A stretch of DNA of 64,000 nt from Diplolepis rosae (Eukaryota > Arthropoda > Insecta > Hymenoptera > Diplolepididae). This document shows positions 10,227-23,290 of this stretch, one piece after another (position 1 is the stretch's first letter; each line of letters opens with the position of its first letter). The notes under the pieces were generated by a model. That model had not been told where the DNA came from, searched no databases, and saw only the letters and a list, made by a program, of their open reading frames with translations. Position numbers and translations under genes: made by a program. Location of the stretch: positions 5,187,001 to 5,251,000 of the forward strand of contig JAPYXD010000466.1 of the NCBI GenBank assembly GCA_030998225.1. Reading direction: 5' to 3'.

Positions 10227-11809
10227 ATCAACTAACGGAAATACCGATACGGTCCTTCACTACCAACTCTTTTTAGCTTCCAGGGCGATACAAAGATCTT
10301 ACGTCTCACACGTTATTCCTTGCGTATAGAAATTATGTTAAGACCATGGACCATACTCGTCGCGTGAGTTTACAAAAACTATCAAATTCAGTTACCCTAA
10401 TTCACTCTTAAAATTATATTAATTCTATTGTGCTGAGATTTTGGTTTGTAATAAAGAACATGTTACTCTAAAAGAAATGGATAATTGTGCCAATTATTTC
10501 ATTGGTAAAAAATGTCCTACTAGTTATTTATGTTATTTATGCAATTTTCAAGTTTGAAAAATAATGGAAAATTCTATGAAATTTATGATACTTTTTAAAT
10601 TACGATACAGTAGTAAAATTTTTCTACACATGTAATTGTATAAAGCTCTGGTTGCCCCGAACGCCCGAACGTTAAATTTTTTCTGTTCCAAGTTTCGGAA
10701 TATTCAGACACAAGTATTGAAATAATCAGTAATTTGTAAAAGAACTAAAAATTTGGGGAAGCTTCTCAATAGGACACAATTATAAAGAAAGAGGAAAGGA
10801 GAAAACGACCTCCAATACTCTAAAATTTAAAAAATGCATGTCCTTTATTGCATACGAAAACTTTATCCGATTCGATAATATTTTCAACCTTGCGCGATGA
10901 ACTTGGTACATGGTCTCAAGTGCACTGAGACAAAGCATTCCGTTTTAAAAAAGTTTTTAAGCGGTAAAATACAATATATTCAAGGAGTTTGGCAATTCAA
11001 GAAAATGTGGCTGACCTCCGCGTTCTTTAAAATCCTTTCTTGTATAAAAACTTATAATTTTGGAAGATTTTTGCTTTTTATTAGAACTTTATCCAATTGT
11101 GATACTAAGCAAGAAATCCCCAAAAGACCAAAAAACTTCTGTAGAAATCTCGTAGGCGCGCATGACAACCCGGGTCACGCAGGGTATTTCTAACTTGTCA
11201 GATACTCATTCTTAACAATAATATATTTGATCCAGTTAAAGTCTAAGATCCGTGAATAGTAAGAAAAAATTTACGAATTTAAGTCAAGGACATCAATTTT
11301 TTAATTACTCAAACCAAAGAGAAGTTGAAGAACCTTCCTCAGCGTCATACTATAAAATTTAGCATGAAACAGTCGTTATTTTGGGAGAAGATTCTAGGAA
11401 ACTAAAGTCAGTAAATTTCTTCTTTTTAGTCACGTGACCAGCCTGGTACATGTCCATAAGTTCTCGATCTCAAAGGACTTCAGATGCGTTCGAGTACCAT
11501 TTGTAAATTTCATTAATTTTTGAAGAGGTAACGTTTTTATGTAGTTTTAAATAAATTGTACAAAAGTTTCTAATTTTCGTTTTTTGGACATTATTTGTAG
11601 TGTTCAAAATAAGAAGAAGATATTAATAAAATGTAGATGGTGAAAATTAAATTGTATATGCCAAATTGATACAATCCATCCTTATTAGAATTTACATTCC
11701 TTATCAATTTAGGTTTTCAAATATAAGTTTTTTTTTGTCACGATGAATTGCTAGAGGTTCGTCAAAACTTTGCGGAGTAGCAACCCTCGCGATTCCAGTG
11801 TGTTTCATT
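10227..11809. other. non-coding region
   Basis: AT-rich DNA with no supported gene, RNA or repeat. A 98-codon open stretch at 10897-11193 has no recognisable family or splice context and is not called. Confidence 0.4.
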
Positions 11810-12115
11810 CTATTCCATCATGCATATTCGATAAATTGAGGAAAAGCACAAGTCACAGTCGTCAGAGACGAAAGATCGATTCCTCCGAGTGAGTCTGGAG
11901 GAGCAGTATGGTAATTGAGGGTGATTCGTAGATACCCAAGTTTCCGTCAAGAATATTCTCGCGAGGTTTCCTGCTGTTGGGGGCGGGGGAAGAAAGGGGG
12001 GGGGGGAGAGTCTCGAAGGATGAGCCTCGCTTTCGAATGGGGAGGGACATTTGCGAATGCAGGGGGTTGATAGCATCCGTGCCGAGGGTGATTTTCTCGG
12101 CGTCGGCCATCGCGC
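11810..12115. other. GC-richer island with a poly-G run
   Basis: A GC-richer patch with a run of 13 G near 11996-12008 lies next to GGGGGCGGGGG-like sequence. On the minus strand ATG at 12110 opens an 82-codon frame starting MADAEKITLGTDAINPLHSQ. This resembles a protein start, but no family was recognised and the frame crosses the homopolymer. It could be a promoter or first exon of an unseen gene. Confidence 0.2.
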
Positions 12116-15100
12116 TCCTATCTAGATATGGCGACCCATGTAATTCCCTTGCGAACTAGAGATATGAAAATATTTTATTTTAACCTTTTTTTATTAAAGA
12201 GCGTTTCAAGCCATCCTTTTTAAAAATCCGGCTTTGATTGTCAGAGGAACTTTGCTAAGATCCTTATAGTACAATATCGGAAGAATTTCTACCAATTTAA
12301 ACTGTACGAAAATGACTGATGCTGCCGTTATGTAACATGTGTTTTGATTTTTACACAAGCAATCAATGTTATAGGAGGAGAAATTATTAGTGAAAATAGG
12401 CGTCACTTTTGTTTTTCCAAGAGATTGAGTATCCGAAATCGCAGACGCTCCCATGAGTTTTTTTGTGTAAAAAAAGTGTAAAATAGCGTTTGTTACTCGC
12501 GTTAATCAATAGTTTAAATTAGAAACATTGCTATTGTATATAAGAAACAACGAATGTCGGAATAAATTATATTTGGACATACTCCTGCACAAGGACTCTC
12601 TTTATTTTTCGACTTCTTAAAGTTTGAACTAAACATCGGTTAATTCATACAATATATAAGAAACGTCGTTAAATCAATCCACATGTTTTTAACTATTTGT
12701 TCATTCATATTAGCCAAGGTCTAGTTGACACTTGCGAAAGTTGCAAAATGAAGTGCAGTCTAGTCTGCATGTAGATTATATATGTATATAGATATATATA
12801 CGTAAATGTGTATTTAATGTTTTCCTACCTGACAGACAAATTATGTTAGTCACTTGAGAAGCAAACGGTACCCATCGATTATCACGAATAAACGAGCCGA
12901 GCCTACATTTATACGATCGTTTCTTCGTTTCCAGTTTAGAACAGCAATGGTTTGCTTGTCGAGCTCCCAGCAGATCATTGAATCGAATGTCATAAGTTTT
13001 TTAAATTTCAAGTATATATATTAAAAGCATGTTAACACTTTTTCTTTAAGAAAATGTTCATTTAAAGAAATTATGAGTTCAAGAACCCTCGAGAAAACTA
13101 AAATTGATATTTTCCCATTAGTTCGGTTTAACATTGTTAGAAACATCCAGTTAAAGAAAAATTAAGATCTGCATTTTCAGTGTTATAACTGCAGCAATAT
13201 ATAGATTGACAATCGATAATTCAATCACTCTCATGTCACGCAAGTATACAGATACAGTTGCATCATAGAATCTTAATCACTTAACATAATGGTTATCCGT
13301 ACGCAATCACTGTAATAAATGTAGGTGACGACTATAAGATTCGTCCTTTTGTCACAGCCGATAGAATAATTACAACAATTATTGTTATGTTGAAAAGCGC
13401 AGTACTCAAACCACCCAAGGCAATCTCAGTGAAAAATAGAAAAGATTTATTTATCTGCAATCACTATGTTTTTAATTATAATTTGGTAAGATTTCCTGAA
13501 GGAGTTTAATACAAGTTGTTTATTTATATCCTTTCCTTTGTTGCTAATTTATTATGAAATTCGTACTCATACGTTTTTCTAGCGCCTCTGAATTCGCGAG
13601 CCCAGACTGAAATTCTTCTCTCTAATTCGCTGGGTGAAAGGGAAACGTGATAAGTTCAGGTTGGAACTGTTTGGTGAAGATCTTGAGAGTGTCACATCTT
13701 GCCTTCGGCTCCTTGAGTACCTGCACACCGAGAATTCCAGATGAAGACATGTACTTTATTTAACCCTTCCCATACCGTCGTTGCGTTAACGTCTCGTTAA
13801 CCGCGATAATTAGAAGGGGCTTTGTGCGACGCTCATTACGTAAATTATCCTACCGTACATTCGTCTCGAGATGCAATTGACAATTTTCTTGTTCGACTCT
13901 CTTTCTGAACGGTTCGAATTTCTGCGCTTGGAGACGTAATCGATGCATGAATTGAGATATCCTATTTAGCTCTTTTCTTTGCTCCATTATGCTGATAAAT
14001 TTACTATAATTATGTGTATCATTAGAAAGTACCAAACGTAAGCGTGAAAATTTGGTGGAACTTTTTTGTAATATATTGTGAAATTGATTAAAAAATTTTA
14101 CACTGAGATCCTTGAAGAAGAAGGGCGCGCTGACTTATTTCTCATACTGTAATAGCGATAAATAACAAGTACCGTGTACGACTATAAAAAGTTTATTAAC
14201 ACCAGACTAATATATTATTGCGGCAGTAATATGTATGTAAGTGTTGTGAATAATGAGATAATATTGTTGCTGTGATTACCTCTAAGATTGTAAGTAAAGT
14301 AGCGAATAGAGCAACTGTTAAGTGTCACTGTCTCGATTCAATAAATGTTATTTCATTTTATTCAATGTGTATTTTTCACCTATCTTGGTAAACTTAACTT
14401 CATTCAGAAATCAATTATTTTTATAAAATCCTTTCACTTTAGTCATTAAAGATTCTTCTATAATGACAAGACTATACATCTGATAGCGTTTTTTAGATAA
14501 TGATATATTAATAAATTGGCATTTTTCATCACAGACGTGAAAAAATTAGGTCCATATACAGAAATGTAACAGTTTGACAACATAAAAAATACTATGAAGC
14601 TTTAAATTTGAAAATTTTCATTTTATTTTGAAATGACGTTCAAATTAATTCTGAATCACAGGTTAATAATAAAGGCGATACACTAGAGTTGTGTTATATC
14701 ACAGTAAGTGATACACTCTTCTGATGATTATTAGGAAAATATTATCATAAGGCATAAATGAGACTCATTTGTTATCGAAGAAAAGAAAGAAAAAAAGCGT
14801 GTGAGAGGTCCCTCATAAACTTTTGAGACATCCATCTTTTCAATACATATACAATTTTGTTCGTGAAACTTAAATATAATTCCTACATCGGTAAGCTTTT
14901 TGTAAATTGAAAAGCAAAAAAGTTTAATTTGCGAAATAAAAGTTTCAGATCTGTAATTCCCAATGATTGTTATTCTTCATCGAGATAATAGAGAAGCATG
15001 GTCAATGGCTGATAGAATCATGTAGATATTGTTGGAAAGTGCATTTACGCGTGTAATCTAAATAGGCTCTGGACTAAATAAATATGGGGACACAATTAGG

Positions 15101-16243
15101 TAAATGTGAATCTTCGTAGCTGGTTAGAGAACGGTCTCTGGGAGTTTGTGTATGGGTTTCGCTCTGCATGTGTGCGGGTGGTTGGGGGTTGAGGGTTGGG
15201 GGTAGCCGCGTTATGGTGAGAAAGGCGGGAGGCACGAATGCTCGCCGCTTCTGCATGGGGGATTCGGCAGGCGAAGTTTCCACATGAGTGGACAACATTG
15301 ATAGAAGCTGTGGGGGGGCTACTGACTGTGCTTCATCCCTTCACCAAACTCGAACTAACTTCGGGGCGGCGAGCTCTCATCCCCTGCTTTAAGCTGGCTT
15401 TCATTATTTTCCTATAATTCGCAACAGCCTCGATTCGCAAAGGGAGAGCTGCTTTTTTGTGTGTTCATTGCTTTATGGTTATATACCTGATATTCCATAA
15501 TACATGAAACAGAATAAGACACGCGAATCAAACTATGACTACTGCATTCGTATTCTTCTCTGGATATTATCCAACGGAAAATTAATGTGCAACATCTTCG
15601 CTATCCTGTTTTTCTATTAGAGATTTAAAGTATCAAAACAAACTGTTCAGTTCTAGTATGAATGAAAATTTTGCTCCTTAATTTCTTTTTTCGTAAATCC
15701 CATAGCTTATCTGAAATAATAAGATTTTTAATTTTCAATGGTTTTCATTTTGATTAATACAAAAAAGGTACATATTATTAAAAAATGTTTCATATACCCG
15801 TTTTACTAATCGTTTTTAAGATACGTAGTTACCTCGCTGAAAAATAGTTATCAGTGAAAACTATTAAATTATAATTTCAGGATCTGCAATATTATTATTG
15901 ATGATATTGTTTAAAAAAGAAAAGATTATTTTTTATAAAGGAAACATTAACATGCAGAAATTACTTATTTAAAAACTGTTATTCCTACCCGTGCGGAAAT
16001 TCAATTGGGAAGCTGGTCGGGGTCCTGACTTATTGACCTCAATTAGAGTCGTGAGCTATACATGAAAACTGGTCAGTTCCCGACCAATTGTGCCACGCAA
16101 CATTAGTTCAATAAGTCTGTGACTTATTGGAAGATGGTGCTGTTATCGTAAATATGTTACTACTTTGAGAGAATACCATCTAATATCAGTGCGTATACAA
16201 AGTTTGAAGATAGTACGTTGATTAGAAAAATTTTTACAGCCAG
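12116..16243. other. non-coding region
   Basis: No supported gene across about 4 kb. A 61-codon minus-strand frame at 13850-14035 (EQRKELNRISQFMHRLRLQA) has some exon-like character but no splice support. Positions 15080-15420 are somewhat GC-richer with G-runs. No inverted-repeat elements stood out, so this is the least transposon-dense stretch of the left half. Confidence 0.35.
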
Positions 16244-16269
16244 TTGAATTTCATTGTTAAAACAAAACC

Positions 16270-16830
16270 ATGGAAAGAAGCGAGTTTCGCGTGCTTATTA
16301 AACATTATTTTCTACGAGGAAAATCAATCAAAGAAATTGAAGAAAAGCTCGCAAGATATTATAAGGAGTCTACTCCATCGCATGGCATGGTTCATAAATG
16401 GTTCATTGAATTTCGTTGCGGCCGTATTAGCACAAGTGATGCTGAGCGTCTTGGCCGTCCGAAAGAGGTGACTTCTCAAGGAATGATCGATAAAATCCAC
16501 GACATCGTACTCAACGATCGTCGACTGAAAGTGCGTGAGATTAGTGAGACTGTAAACATTTCAGTGGGACGCGTATGGTACATTTTACATGAATGTTTTG
16601 GGCATGAGGAAGCTGTCTGCAAGATGGGTGCCGCGTTTGCTCATAGCCGATCACAAAAGCAGGCTTGTGTGCTTGCGTCTGAGCAATGTTTGGGCATGTT
16701 TCAACTTAATTCAAAGGAATTTTTGCAACCTTATGTAACGGTTGATGAAACGTGGATTCATTATTATACGCCAGAAATAAAAAATCAGTCGAAAATGTGC
16801 TTTGCTGTAGCTTTCACTCCTGGGTGTGAG
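16270..16830 (+). pseudogene. mariner transposase, 3'-truncated and frameshifted
   Basis: The frame begins MERSEFRVLIKHYFLRGKSI. It carries the N-terminal helix-turn-helix half typical of mariner (HKWFIEFRCGR, then RLGRPKEV), a second DNA-binding segment (IHDIVLNDRRLKVREI) and the first catalytic motif TVDETWIHYYTPE at about residues 161-173. Between about 16606 and 16675 the open frame departs from the family, and the adjacent frame restores the expected KLSARWVPRLL, so two compensating indels are present. The sequence ends shortly after the first catalytic Asp, so the other two catalytic acids are absent (family length is about 345 residues). It abuts gypsy-derived sequence near 16828. Confidence 0.85.
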
Positions 16831-17719
16831 AGTTGATACAGGCAATTGAAGGCTGCTCGTCTGAACACTTTCGTGACGAAGGGACAAGCTGTAGAAGTAG
16901 ATACATCACAGTACAGATTTATGTCTATCCCTGGAATTCGTACTTGTTTAATTTGTAAGGCTGTTCATGACTGAAGTAACTATCGAATCTCTGGGTTCTT
17001 ATCCTGATCCTGCAACAAATTTGTAAAGTCGATACCGGTGGCAAGTTCTTCAACCTGGAGAGTGTATCTACAACGATATTGTCACATCCGATGCATCGGC
17101 GAATAAGGCAAGCACTGCATCGGTCGCTAGATAGGCAATCAAGGCAGTATTGGCAAGATTTCTCTTCCATTTTTCAAAGGCTTGAAGAGCTTCAGAGTTC
17201 CATTGGATCAGTGCTTTTCCTTTTATGTTCCTTCGAAGCAATTCATTGCGAGGTGCCTGAAATTCGGCTACTTTTAAAATGCCATGTCAATTAAAAATTA
17301 TAGTGCTAAAAAAACATCGAAGCTGCTTGGTTATCTCAGGCTGTGGGAAGTTGAAAATTGCCTCTACTTTGTCAGGAAGGGGGCTAATCCCTTAAAGCGT
17401 TCTATCGAATCCTAGGAACATAACATAAGGTGCTCCTCATATATATTTTACTGGGTTGATAAGAATGCTATACCTTTTAAATCTTTTAAGAACATTCCGA
17501 AGATGTTCCTTGTGTTCCTCTTCTTATGTTGATGCAATAAGAACGTCATCGATGTGAACCTAAAGGAAATCGAGTCCGTTGAGTACTTCGTTTATGAAAC
17601 GCTGGCAGGTTTGCGTTGCATTTTTAAGACCGGAAAACATAAAGGGCAACTCGAATAGTCCGAAGGGTGTTGTGATGACTGTTATTGGAATATCTTTCTC
17701 AGTGATCGGAATCTGATTA

Positions 17720-18099
17720 CACTGAGAAAAAAGATTTGATTAAATCAAAGAAAATAATTTGTTTGAACGACTTTCTTTGATTTAAAGAAATGATTTTTTT
17801 AAATGAAATAAAATTTGTTTGATTCAAACAAAATATCTTTGAACCAAATAAATATTTGTTTGAATCAAATTAATTTTTCTTCAAAACAAAGAAATAAATG
17901 CATTGATATATGGTCAAAGATATAATTTGTTTGATTTAAGGCAGAAATCTATTTAATTCGAACAAATATTTATTTGGTCCAAAGATATTTCGTTTGAATC
18001 AAACAAATTTTGTTTCATTTAAACAAATCATTTCTTTTAATCAAAGAAAGTCGTTCAAACAAATTATTTTCTTTGATTCAATCAAATCTTTTTTCTCAG
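17720..18099. mobile_element. 380 bp palindromic MITE (CACTGAGAAAAA ends)
   Basis: Left CACTGAGAAAAAAGATTTG and right CAAATCTTTTTTCTCAG are the ends of a near-complete palindrome made of TTTGATTCAAACAAAT-like blocks. It lies inside the gypsy RT, with TA-type flanks. Related ends occur at 22653, 32843/38540, 54238/54433 and 57877/58063. Confidence 0.8.
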
Positions 18100-18127
18100 G
18101 CTATACACTTTAAGATAGTTGATCCAC

Positions 18128-18763
18128 GAAAATTAGACCTCAGGCAAAAATAGATAATTTTTCTTTCATGAATAGCAATATTATTATTGAAGGGCTATTT
18201 TTGAAGAGAAAAGATTAATTTCCATAAAAAAAATTTGAAATACAGAAAAGTAATTTTATTAATAAATTCTATTTTTGCCCCAACTTTTTTTCGTATCGCT
18301 TCTTACCAAATTTTAAAAAATTATGCGATTTTAATAAATTACAAATCACTTTTTCAAGAAAAAGATTCCCTGCAACTTAACCATTTCCAATTTTCGAAAA
18401 TGAATAAATTATTGTCAAATTCAGCAATTGGTTTATAAAAATTTCGTTTTGGAAAATGTTTTTTTAATGGTTTCAGCCATTAAAGAATTTATTTTTGAAA
18501 ATCAGAAACGGTGAAGTAGTGGGAAATCTTTTCTCTGAAAAAATGATTCATGATTTATTAGAATCGCATAATTTTTTAAAATTTGGTAAAAAGCGATAAG
18601 AAAAAAGTTGGGTCAAAAATAAAATTTATTAATAAAATTATTTTTTTGTGTTTCAAATTTTTTTCATGTGAAATAATCTTTTCTCTTTCAAAAAAGGCAT
18701 TCCATAATAATATTGCTGTTCTTGAAAACAAAATTATCTATTTTTGCCTGAGGTCTAATTTTC
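18128..18763. mobile_element. 636 bp foldback MITE in gypsy RT
   Basis: Left GAAAATTAGACCTCAGGC and right GCCTGAGGTCTAATTTTC are perfect inverted ends. Arms of roughly 270 bp pair throughout, for example TATGCGATTTTAATAAATT against its inverse. The loop lies at about 18.38-18.53 kb. No coding capacity. Confidence 0.8.
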
Positions 18764-19235
18764 ATGGGCGAAAATTACCTTAATAAGATCAATCGTAGAG
18801 AATATTGTCTTACCATGGAGAGTAAAAACGAAGTCCTGGATATGTGGTACTGAGTATTTATTCGGTATCGTCCTCGCATTGAGTCTTCTGTAATCTCCGC
18901 GAGGTCTCCACTGACTACCTTTTTTTGGAAACATGTGAAGTGGAGATGACCAGCTGCTTATAGAAGGTTGAACGAGATTCATCTGGACCATTTGCTGAAA
19001 TTCACGCTTCGCTTGTTTCAGTCGATCAGGAGAGAATCTTCTATACGGAAAGAATTCCGACGCAACGAACGCGCCATCTATAGCACAACATATGTACGCA
19101 TCGGTCAAGACAACTGTTATATCAATTTTGGCACGTCCGATGCGCCAAACTAAGGAACAATCGTTGCTCCTTTTGTATAATATATGGCTCTGCAGAGCCG
19201 TATAAATTGACAGCAGTTGAGCTTGGTAGTTAACA

Positions 19236-19618
19236 CACGGAAAAAAATAATTAGCTGCATTAGCTAAATATTCGCTACCACAGCTAAGAAAGTTACTTGA
19301 TATACGGACAGCGAATGTCTTAGCTGCTAATACTAACGTCTATTCGCTACAGTACTTTAGGGATGCCAGCTAATTTACGTTAGCACTGGTAAGAACGAGT
19401 ACTTCAAACACTGTTAGAACAGGAAGATAACACGATCGATAGGCTACTGCTCACAATCGTTGTTACCAGTGCTAACGTAAATTAGCTGGCATCACTAAAG
19501 TACTGTAGCGAATAGACGTTAGTATTAGCAGCTAAGACATTCGCTGTCCGTATATCAAGTAACTTTCTTAGCTGTGGTAGCGAATATTTAGCTAATGCAG
19601 CTAATTATTTTTTCCGTG
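19236..19618. mobile_element. 383 bp near-perfect palindromic MITE
   Basis: CACGGAAAAAAATAATTAGC at the left is mirrored by GCTAATTATTTTTTCCGTG at the right. Arms of about 160 bp are almost perfectly complementary (TAGCTGCATTAGC, ACTTGATATACGGACAGCG, TTACGTTAGCACTGGTA) around a loop of about 70 nt. High arm identity suggests a young or conversion-maintained copy. Confidence 0.85.
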
Positions 19619-20094
19619 ATAGTACAGCACTTGCGTGGCACTAGCACGTCTGTTGCTTCAAAAAAGTATACCAGCCGTGCCAAACGAAAGTACAAGTTTC
19701 GTCCTAGCGTTTAGGACTACTAGTGTGCCAGTAGGCATGTCTGTTACGCCGAAATTCTATCCGTGTCGGTCTCTCAGAGACTGGTGAACTTGATGTGGTA
19801 TAGATAAAATGTTTCGTTGAGTGCTTAGGCTGGATTCGGTTTTTGTCTGCGGTTGCTTTTGTGGTTTCTTCCGAGTGAGTTACACACGGTCGTGATATTT
19901 ACATCAATCGTGGAATTTTCGTAGTGAAAATTGAAGTGAAAGTTGGATTGACGCTTTTTAGTATAATATTCTTACTGAGTTCAAACTCTTTGTGTAATAA
20001 TCTGTTTAATTGGCCCTGCGTGCTTCTGGCTTCCCCTCCTGCCATATTGTGTGTGCTTATTTTACACTCTACGCATATCAACCGAGTATACTGC
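19619..20094. other. non-coding spacer
   Basis: No gene or element was resolved between the palindromic MITE and the LINE fragment. Confidence 0.35.
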
Positions 20095-21070
20095 AAATGG
20101 ATACGGATATTCTGCAGGGTTTCGGTCAGACGGAGAGTACTTTGGCCCTGGCCTTAGACCTCAAAGGAGCATTCAATGCAGTCCTTCCTGGTGTACTCAT
20201 CCGTCAGCTTATTAGAATGGGTGCCCCCGGAAGGATTGTTAATTTTGTGAATTTTCTCACTACGAGAACAATGCTATACTTTTCGCCCAGCGATGACTCC
20301 CCTAGTTCATGTGGGGTGGGCATCCCCCCAAAGGGGGCGTCCTCTCTCCTGTTTTATTTAAAATACATCTTAGGAGGCTGAACAAAATCCTACCTACAGA
20401 CGTTAGAGCGGCTATGTATGGTGATGACTCAATGGCTTCGGGAACTGGGACTATCTATCTCGATTCCTAAATGTGAGCTGTGCCTCTTCACCAGGGCCCG
20501 CTCCACCTTATTGGACGTTGTGATGGAAGTTGACGGCATTGAGATCCATTGACAGGACTTCCTTCAATACCTGAGTGTTGTTCTGGACTCACGCCTTTCT
20601 TGGTCACCGCATATCAAATATATTGCTGTCAGGGCTTTACGCGCGGTTGGTGTACTCAGGCCTATATCTAGAGTCACCTGAGGCGTCTAACTCTCCCTGC
20701 TCCTACTTGTTTATCGGGGACTGGTTAGGGCTTACATAGAGTGGGGTGCCCCGCTGTTTCTGAGTGCCAGTAAAACAACCTTAGGTATTCTCGACAGAGT
20801 TTAGTATGAGGCTTAGCAAGCAGTCTAGGGATGTATGCGCTCGACCACCGTGGCTGTACTTCTCTCTGAGGCAAACGAGCCGCCACTTGCTTTGAGCCGC
20901 TATCTGTTGGAAAATCGTTTAATTCTTCGGAATGTGTCCTGGAGAGGCGCGATTTTGGGTTCTGGTGCGGCTCTCTTTAGCCATATGTGTGTTTTGCAGT
21001 CAATCGTAGTGGATACTTTGATAGAGTTACCTTCAAAACCCGCAGACCATGGTGTATGGGCTACAGGTTC
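20095..21070 (+). pseudogene. LINE reverse-transcriptase fragment, same family as 23.3-29.4 kb
   Basis: The frame DILQGFGQTESTLALALDLK, then AFNAVLPGV and GRIVNFVNF, matches the RT of the large LINE (there DILQGFGRSEGTLALALDLK). A shifted-frame stretch follows, and a MYGDD in place of MYADD, beyond which a block is missing. Thumb and connection sequence then resumes (LGLSISIPKCELC, VVLDSRLSWSPHIKYIA, VYRGLVRAYIEWGAP) up to VAVLLSEANEPPLAL near 20.9 kb. Several stops and frameshifts are visible. It is a 5'- and 3'-truncated dead copy on the strand opposite to the larger one. Confidence 0.85.
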
Positions 21071-21492
21071 TAAAGGGGTTATTTCAGCCTGGTTTCATGA
21101 TTTCCGAGTACTCCAGAAAAAGGCCAAACTATGGAAACGATCCTTGAATCGATCGTATTCACAGCCATGTCTCTTTGCATTCAGCAACACGGCCTTCAGC
21201 AGTAAGTGTCGTGTTAGTCTTTCCCGAGACCCAAGTCCAAGACCGTTAGAATATATGGTTCATTCATAATGTTCGAAGAATGGATTTTGAGAATTGTTTT
21301 CAGGAATTTCATTTCAAACAGTTATTTTGAAAAATGTTATGATAATAAACTACTTTTTGGAATGACGATAAACCCTTTATTTTCCCAAAAATACCCAAAA
21401 AAAACGCTATTTTTGGAGTACGGTTTTTTTTCAATCGAAATTTTCACTGTGTTACCGACACTTAAGCAACTTCTAACTCATCAGAAACTGTT

Positions 21493-22393
21493 CTCGAGAC
21501 TTGTACTTTTAAAATATGCATGGAAATAGTTTGTTTCTCTTTGTTCTGTAATCCAAAATGACGTCTGGACGTTTAAAAATTTTGGGAATTGAGAAAATTG
21601 CTCCTATTTTATCTACTTCTATAGCATGAGTAGTAAGTTACACCACTCTCTAAATTTGAATCAGTCAAAATCTACTGATTATCAGTGAAATTTGACTATT
21701 CAAATAGCTAAAAAAAGGTTACTGTAAGGTTACATATTATTATAAGTAAGTTTCATGTATGATTCATATAAACATTATTTTATGAGATATTAGCAAAGTC
21801 TGAGACAAAAAATATAGATATATGTAAATTTTAAATGATTTCGGGAAGCCTCCTAATTTTTGAATTTTTTCACGAAAACAACTCTTGTAATAAAAAAAAC
21901 ATCAAGAATAATTTTGATTTTAAATTCTGTGTAGACTACGCCAGTATTTTTTTTATTTCAGGAATATCAAATTTTACATAACAAGTCCGCCATATTGGAT
22001 CAGCTATTTTGAATTTCGGAAAACTCACCTAAGATTCAAATTTAGTGATGAATAAAACCTATGAGATTGCTAATTGGCAAATTTTACACCATCCTGGTTT
22101 GTAATAAAACTCGAAATATACGTATCTCTACTAGCTTCATGACAGCTGCCATCTTTAATTTCGATTTTATGGGCTAATATTGCTTCCGCCAATCAAAATA
22201 GGAGAGATAAAACTCGTAATAACTTATTTGTATGATCACACTACGAAGTAACCTGTATAATCCGAAATAGGAGCAATTTTCTCAATTTCCAAAAATTTCA
22301 AACGTCCAGACGCCATTTTGAATTAGAGAACAAAGAGAAACAAAATATTTTAATGCATATTTTATAAGTAAAAGTCTGGAGAATATGTATAAT
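21493..22393. mobile_element. MITE with about 120 bp inverted arms
   Basis: The left arm (CTCGAGACTTGTACTTTTA...TTTCTCTTTGTTCT...CGTCTGGACGTTT...GCTCCTATTT) is matched by the inverted right arm at about 22267-22393. The interior of about 650 bp is AT-rich and non-coding. Exact ends are uncertain by tens of bases. Confidence 0.6.
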
Positions 22394-22652
22394 ATATATA
22401 TAAATATAATATAATTATTAAATTATACTTAGTATACATTTTTATTATAACTAAGTATGAAGTTTAATGAAACTAAATTTTCAAATGTATATTAAAAAAT
22501 TGCATTATTATAAAAAAGTATCTTGTGCAAAAAAATTTAAAAGAAGGTTCTTTTATTTTTGTGTTGTATATTTTCAAAATATGGATTTTAAAATTTCGAA
22601 TTCCAAATTATTATAAATGATATAAACTAGTGGATAATCATTAAAACAACTA
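22394..22652. repeat. AT-rich dispersed sequence
   Basis: The block containing AAGTTTAATGAAACTAAATT and TTATAACTAAGTATG recurs inverted near 37390-37480, so it belongs to an unnamed dispersed family. Confidence 0.4.
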
Positions 22653-23267
22653 CACTGAGAAAAAAAAACATGACTCAGTAGCGTCCGAAAAGAAGTGGTT
22701 CATGACCGAAGACGAAAATTGAAATTAGACATCACTGTGTCCTCGCTAGACATAAACCACTCATGTCCAGAGCGTACACACTAATGTCTTAGGCATTAAT
22801 AACGCGCACAGGAATCCGCCCTGTCTAGACAGTAGTCAGTCATGTCCAACACCGGAACGACAACGCGCTAAACATTACTGTATATTGTGTCAGTGTTTGA
22901 ATGTGGAAAGTCTCGTCGATTGTATCTATTGATGATTAGCAGCAAAAATTTTCAAATATAAAGTGAGAAAGTGCACTAAATTTAGTGCCACGTATTTTTC
23001 ATGATTATTGAGTTTCCAGAGCACAATTCAAAATCATGGAAACGAGAGGTATGTTCGAAATTCCTCCCATAACCTCACTTTTTTGACATATGCCAATTCT
23101 GCTTTGCTTATAAGTTGTTAATTATTATTTTGTAGAAGTGTCCGTCCTCGGCGAATATTCGAATGATTCTGTCATTAACGAGAATTGGCGCGTTATTAAT
23201 GCCTAAGGCATTAATGTGTACGCTCTGGACATGAGTCGTTCGTGTCTAGCGAGGACACAGTGATGTC
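22653..23267. mobile_element. palindromic MITE truncated by the LINE
   Basis: It starts CACTGAGAAAAAAAAACATG. The segment at 22720-22806 (GACATCACTGTGTCCTCGC ... GGCATTAATAACGCGC) is inverted at 23189-23267. The distal right arm, which should end at the opposite terminus, is missing where the LINE tail begins. Confidence 0.75.
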
Positions 23268-23290
23268 TTCTTCTTCTTCTTCTTCTTCTT
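23268..23290 (-). repeat. (GAA)n 3' tail of the LINE
   Basis: A GAA trinucleotide run on the minus strand separates the LINE 3' UTR from the interrupted MITE arm. It takes the place of a poly(A) tail. Confidence 0.8.

Larger units (their letters stand above)
16828..19140 (-). pseudogene. Ty3/gypsy pol remnant (RT to integrase)
   Basis: Read on the minus strand from the right, 19108-18780 encodes a reverse transcriptase N-terminus (SWSSPLHMFPKKGSQWRPRG, then YSVPHIQDF and FSTIDL). After two inserted MITEs, 17719-17400 continues the same domain (NQIPITEKDIPIT, TTPFGLFE, HIDDVLIAS with the Y of YIDD lost). 17300-16830 shows RNase H/integrase-proximal fragments, including LYCDVSTSTACPF and QLSHPG. 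Stops and frameshifts are frequent. Neither LTRs nor gag were found. The RT pieces join in register across the MITEs (DLIK...NQIPI), so the MITEs inserted after the retroelement. Confidence 0.8.
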
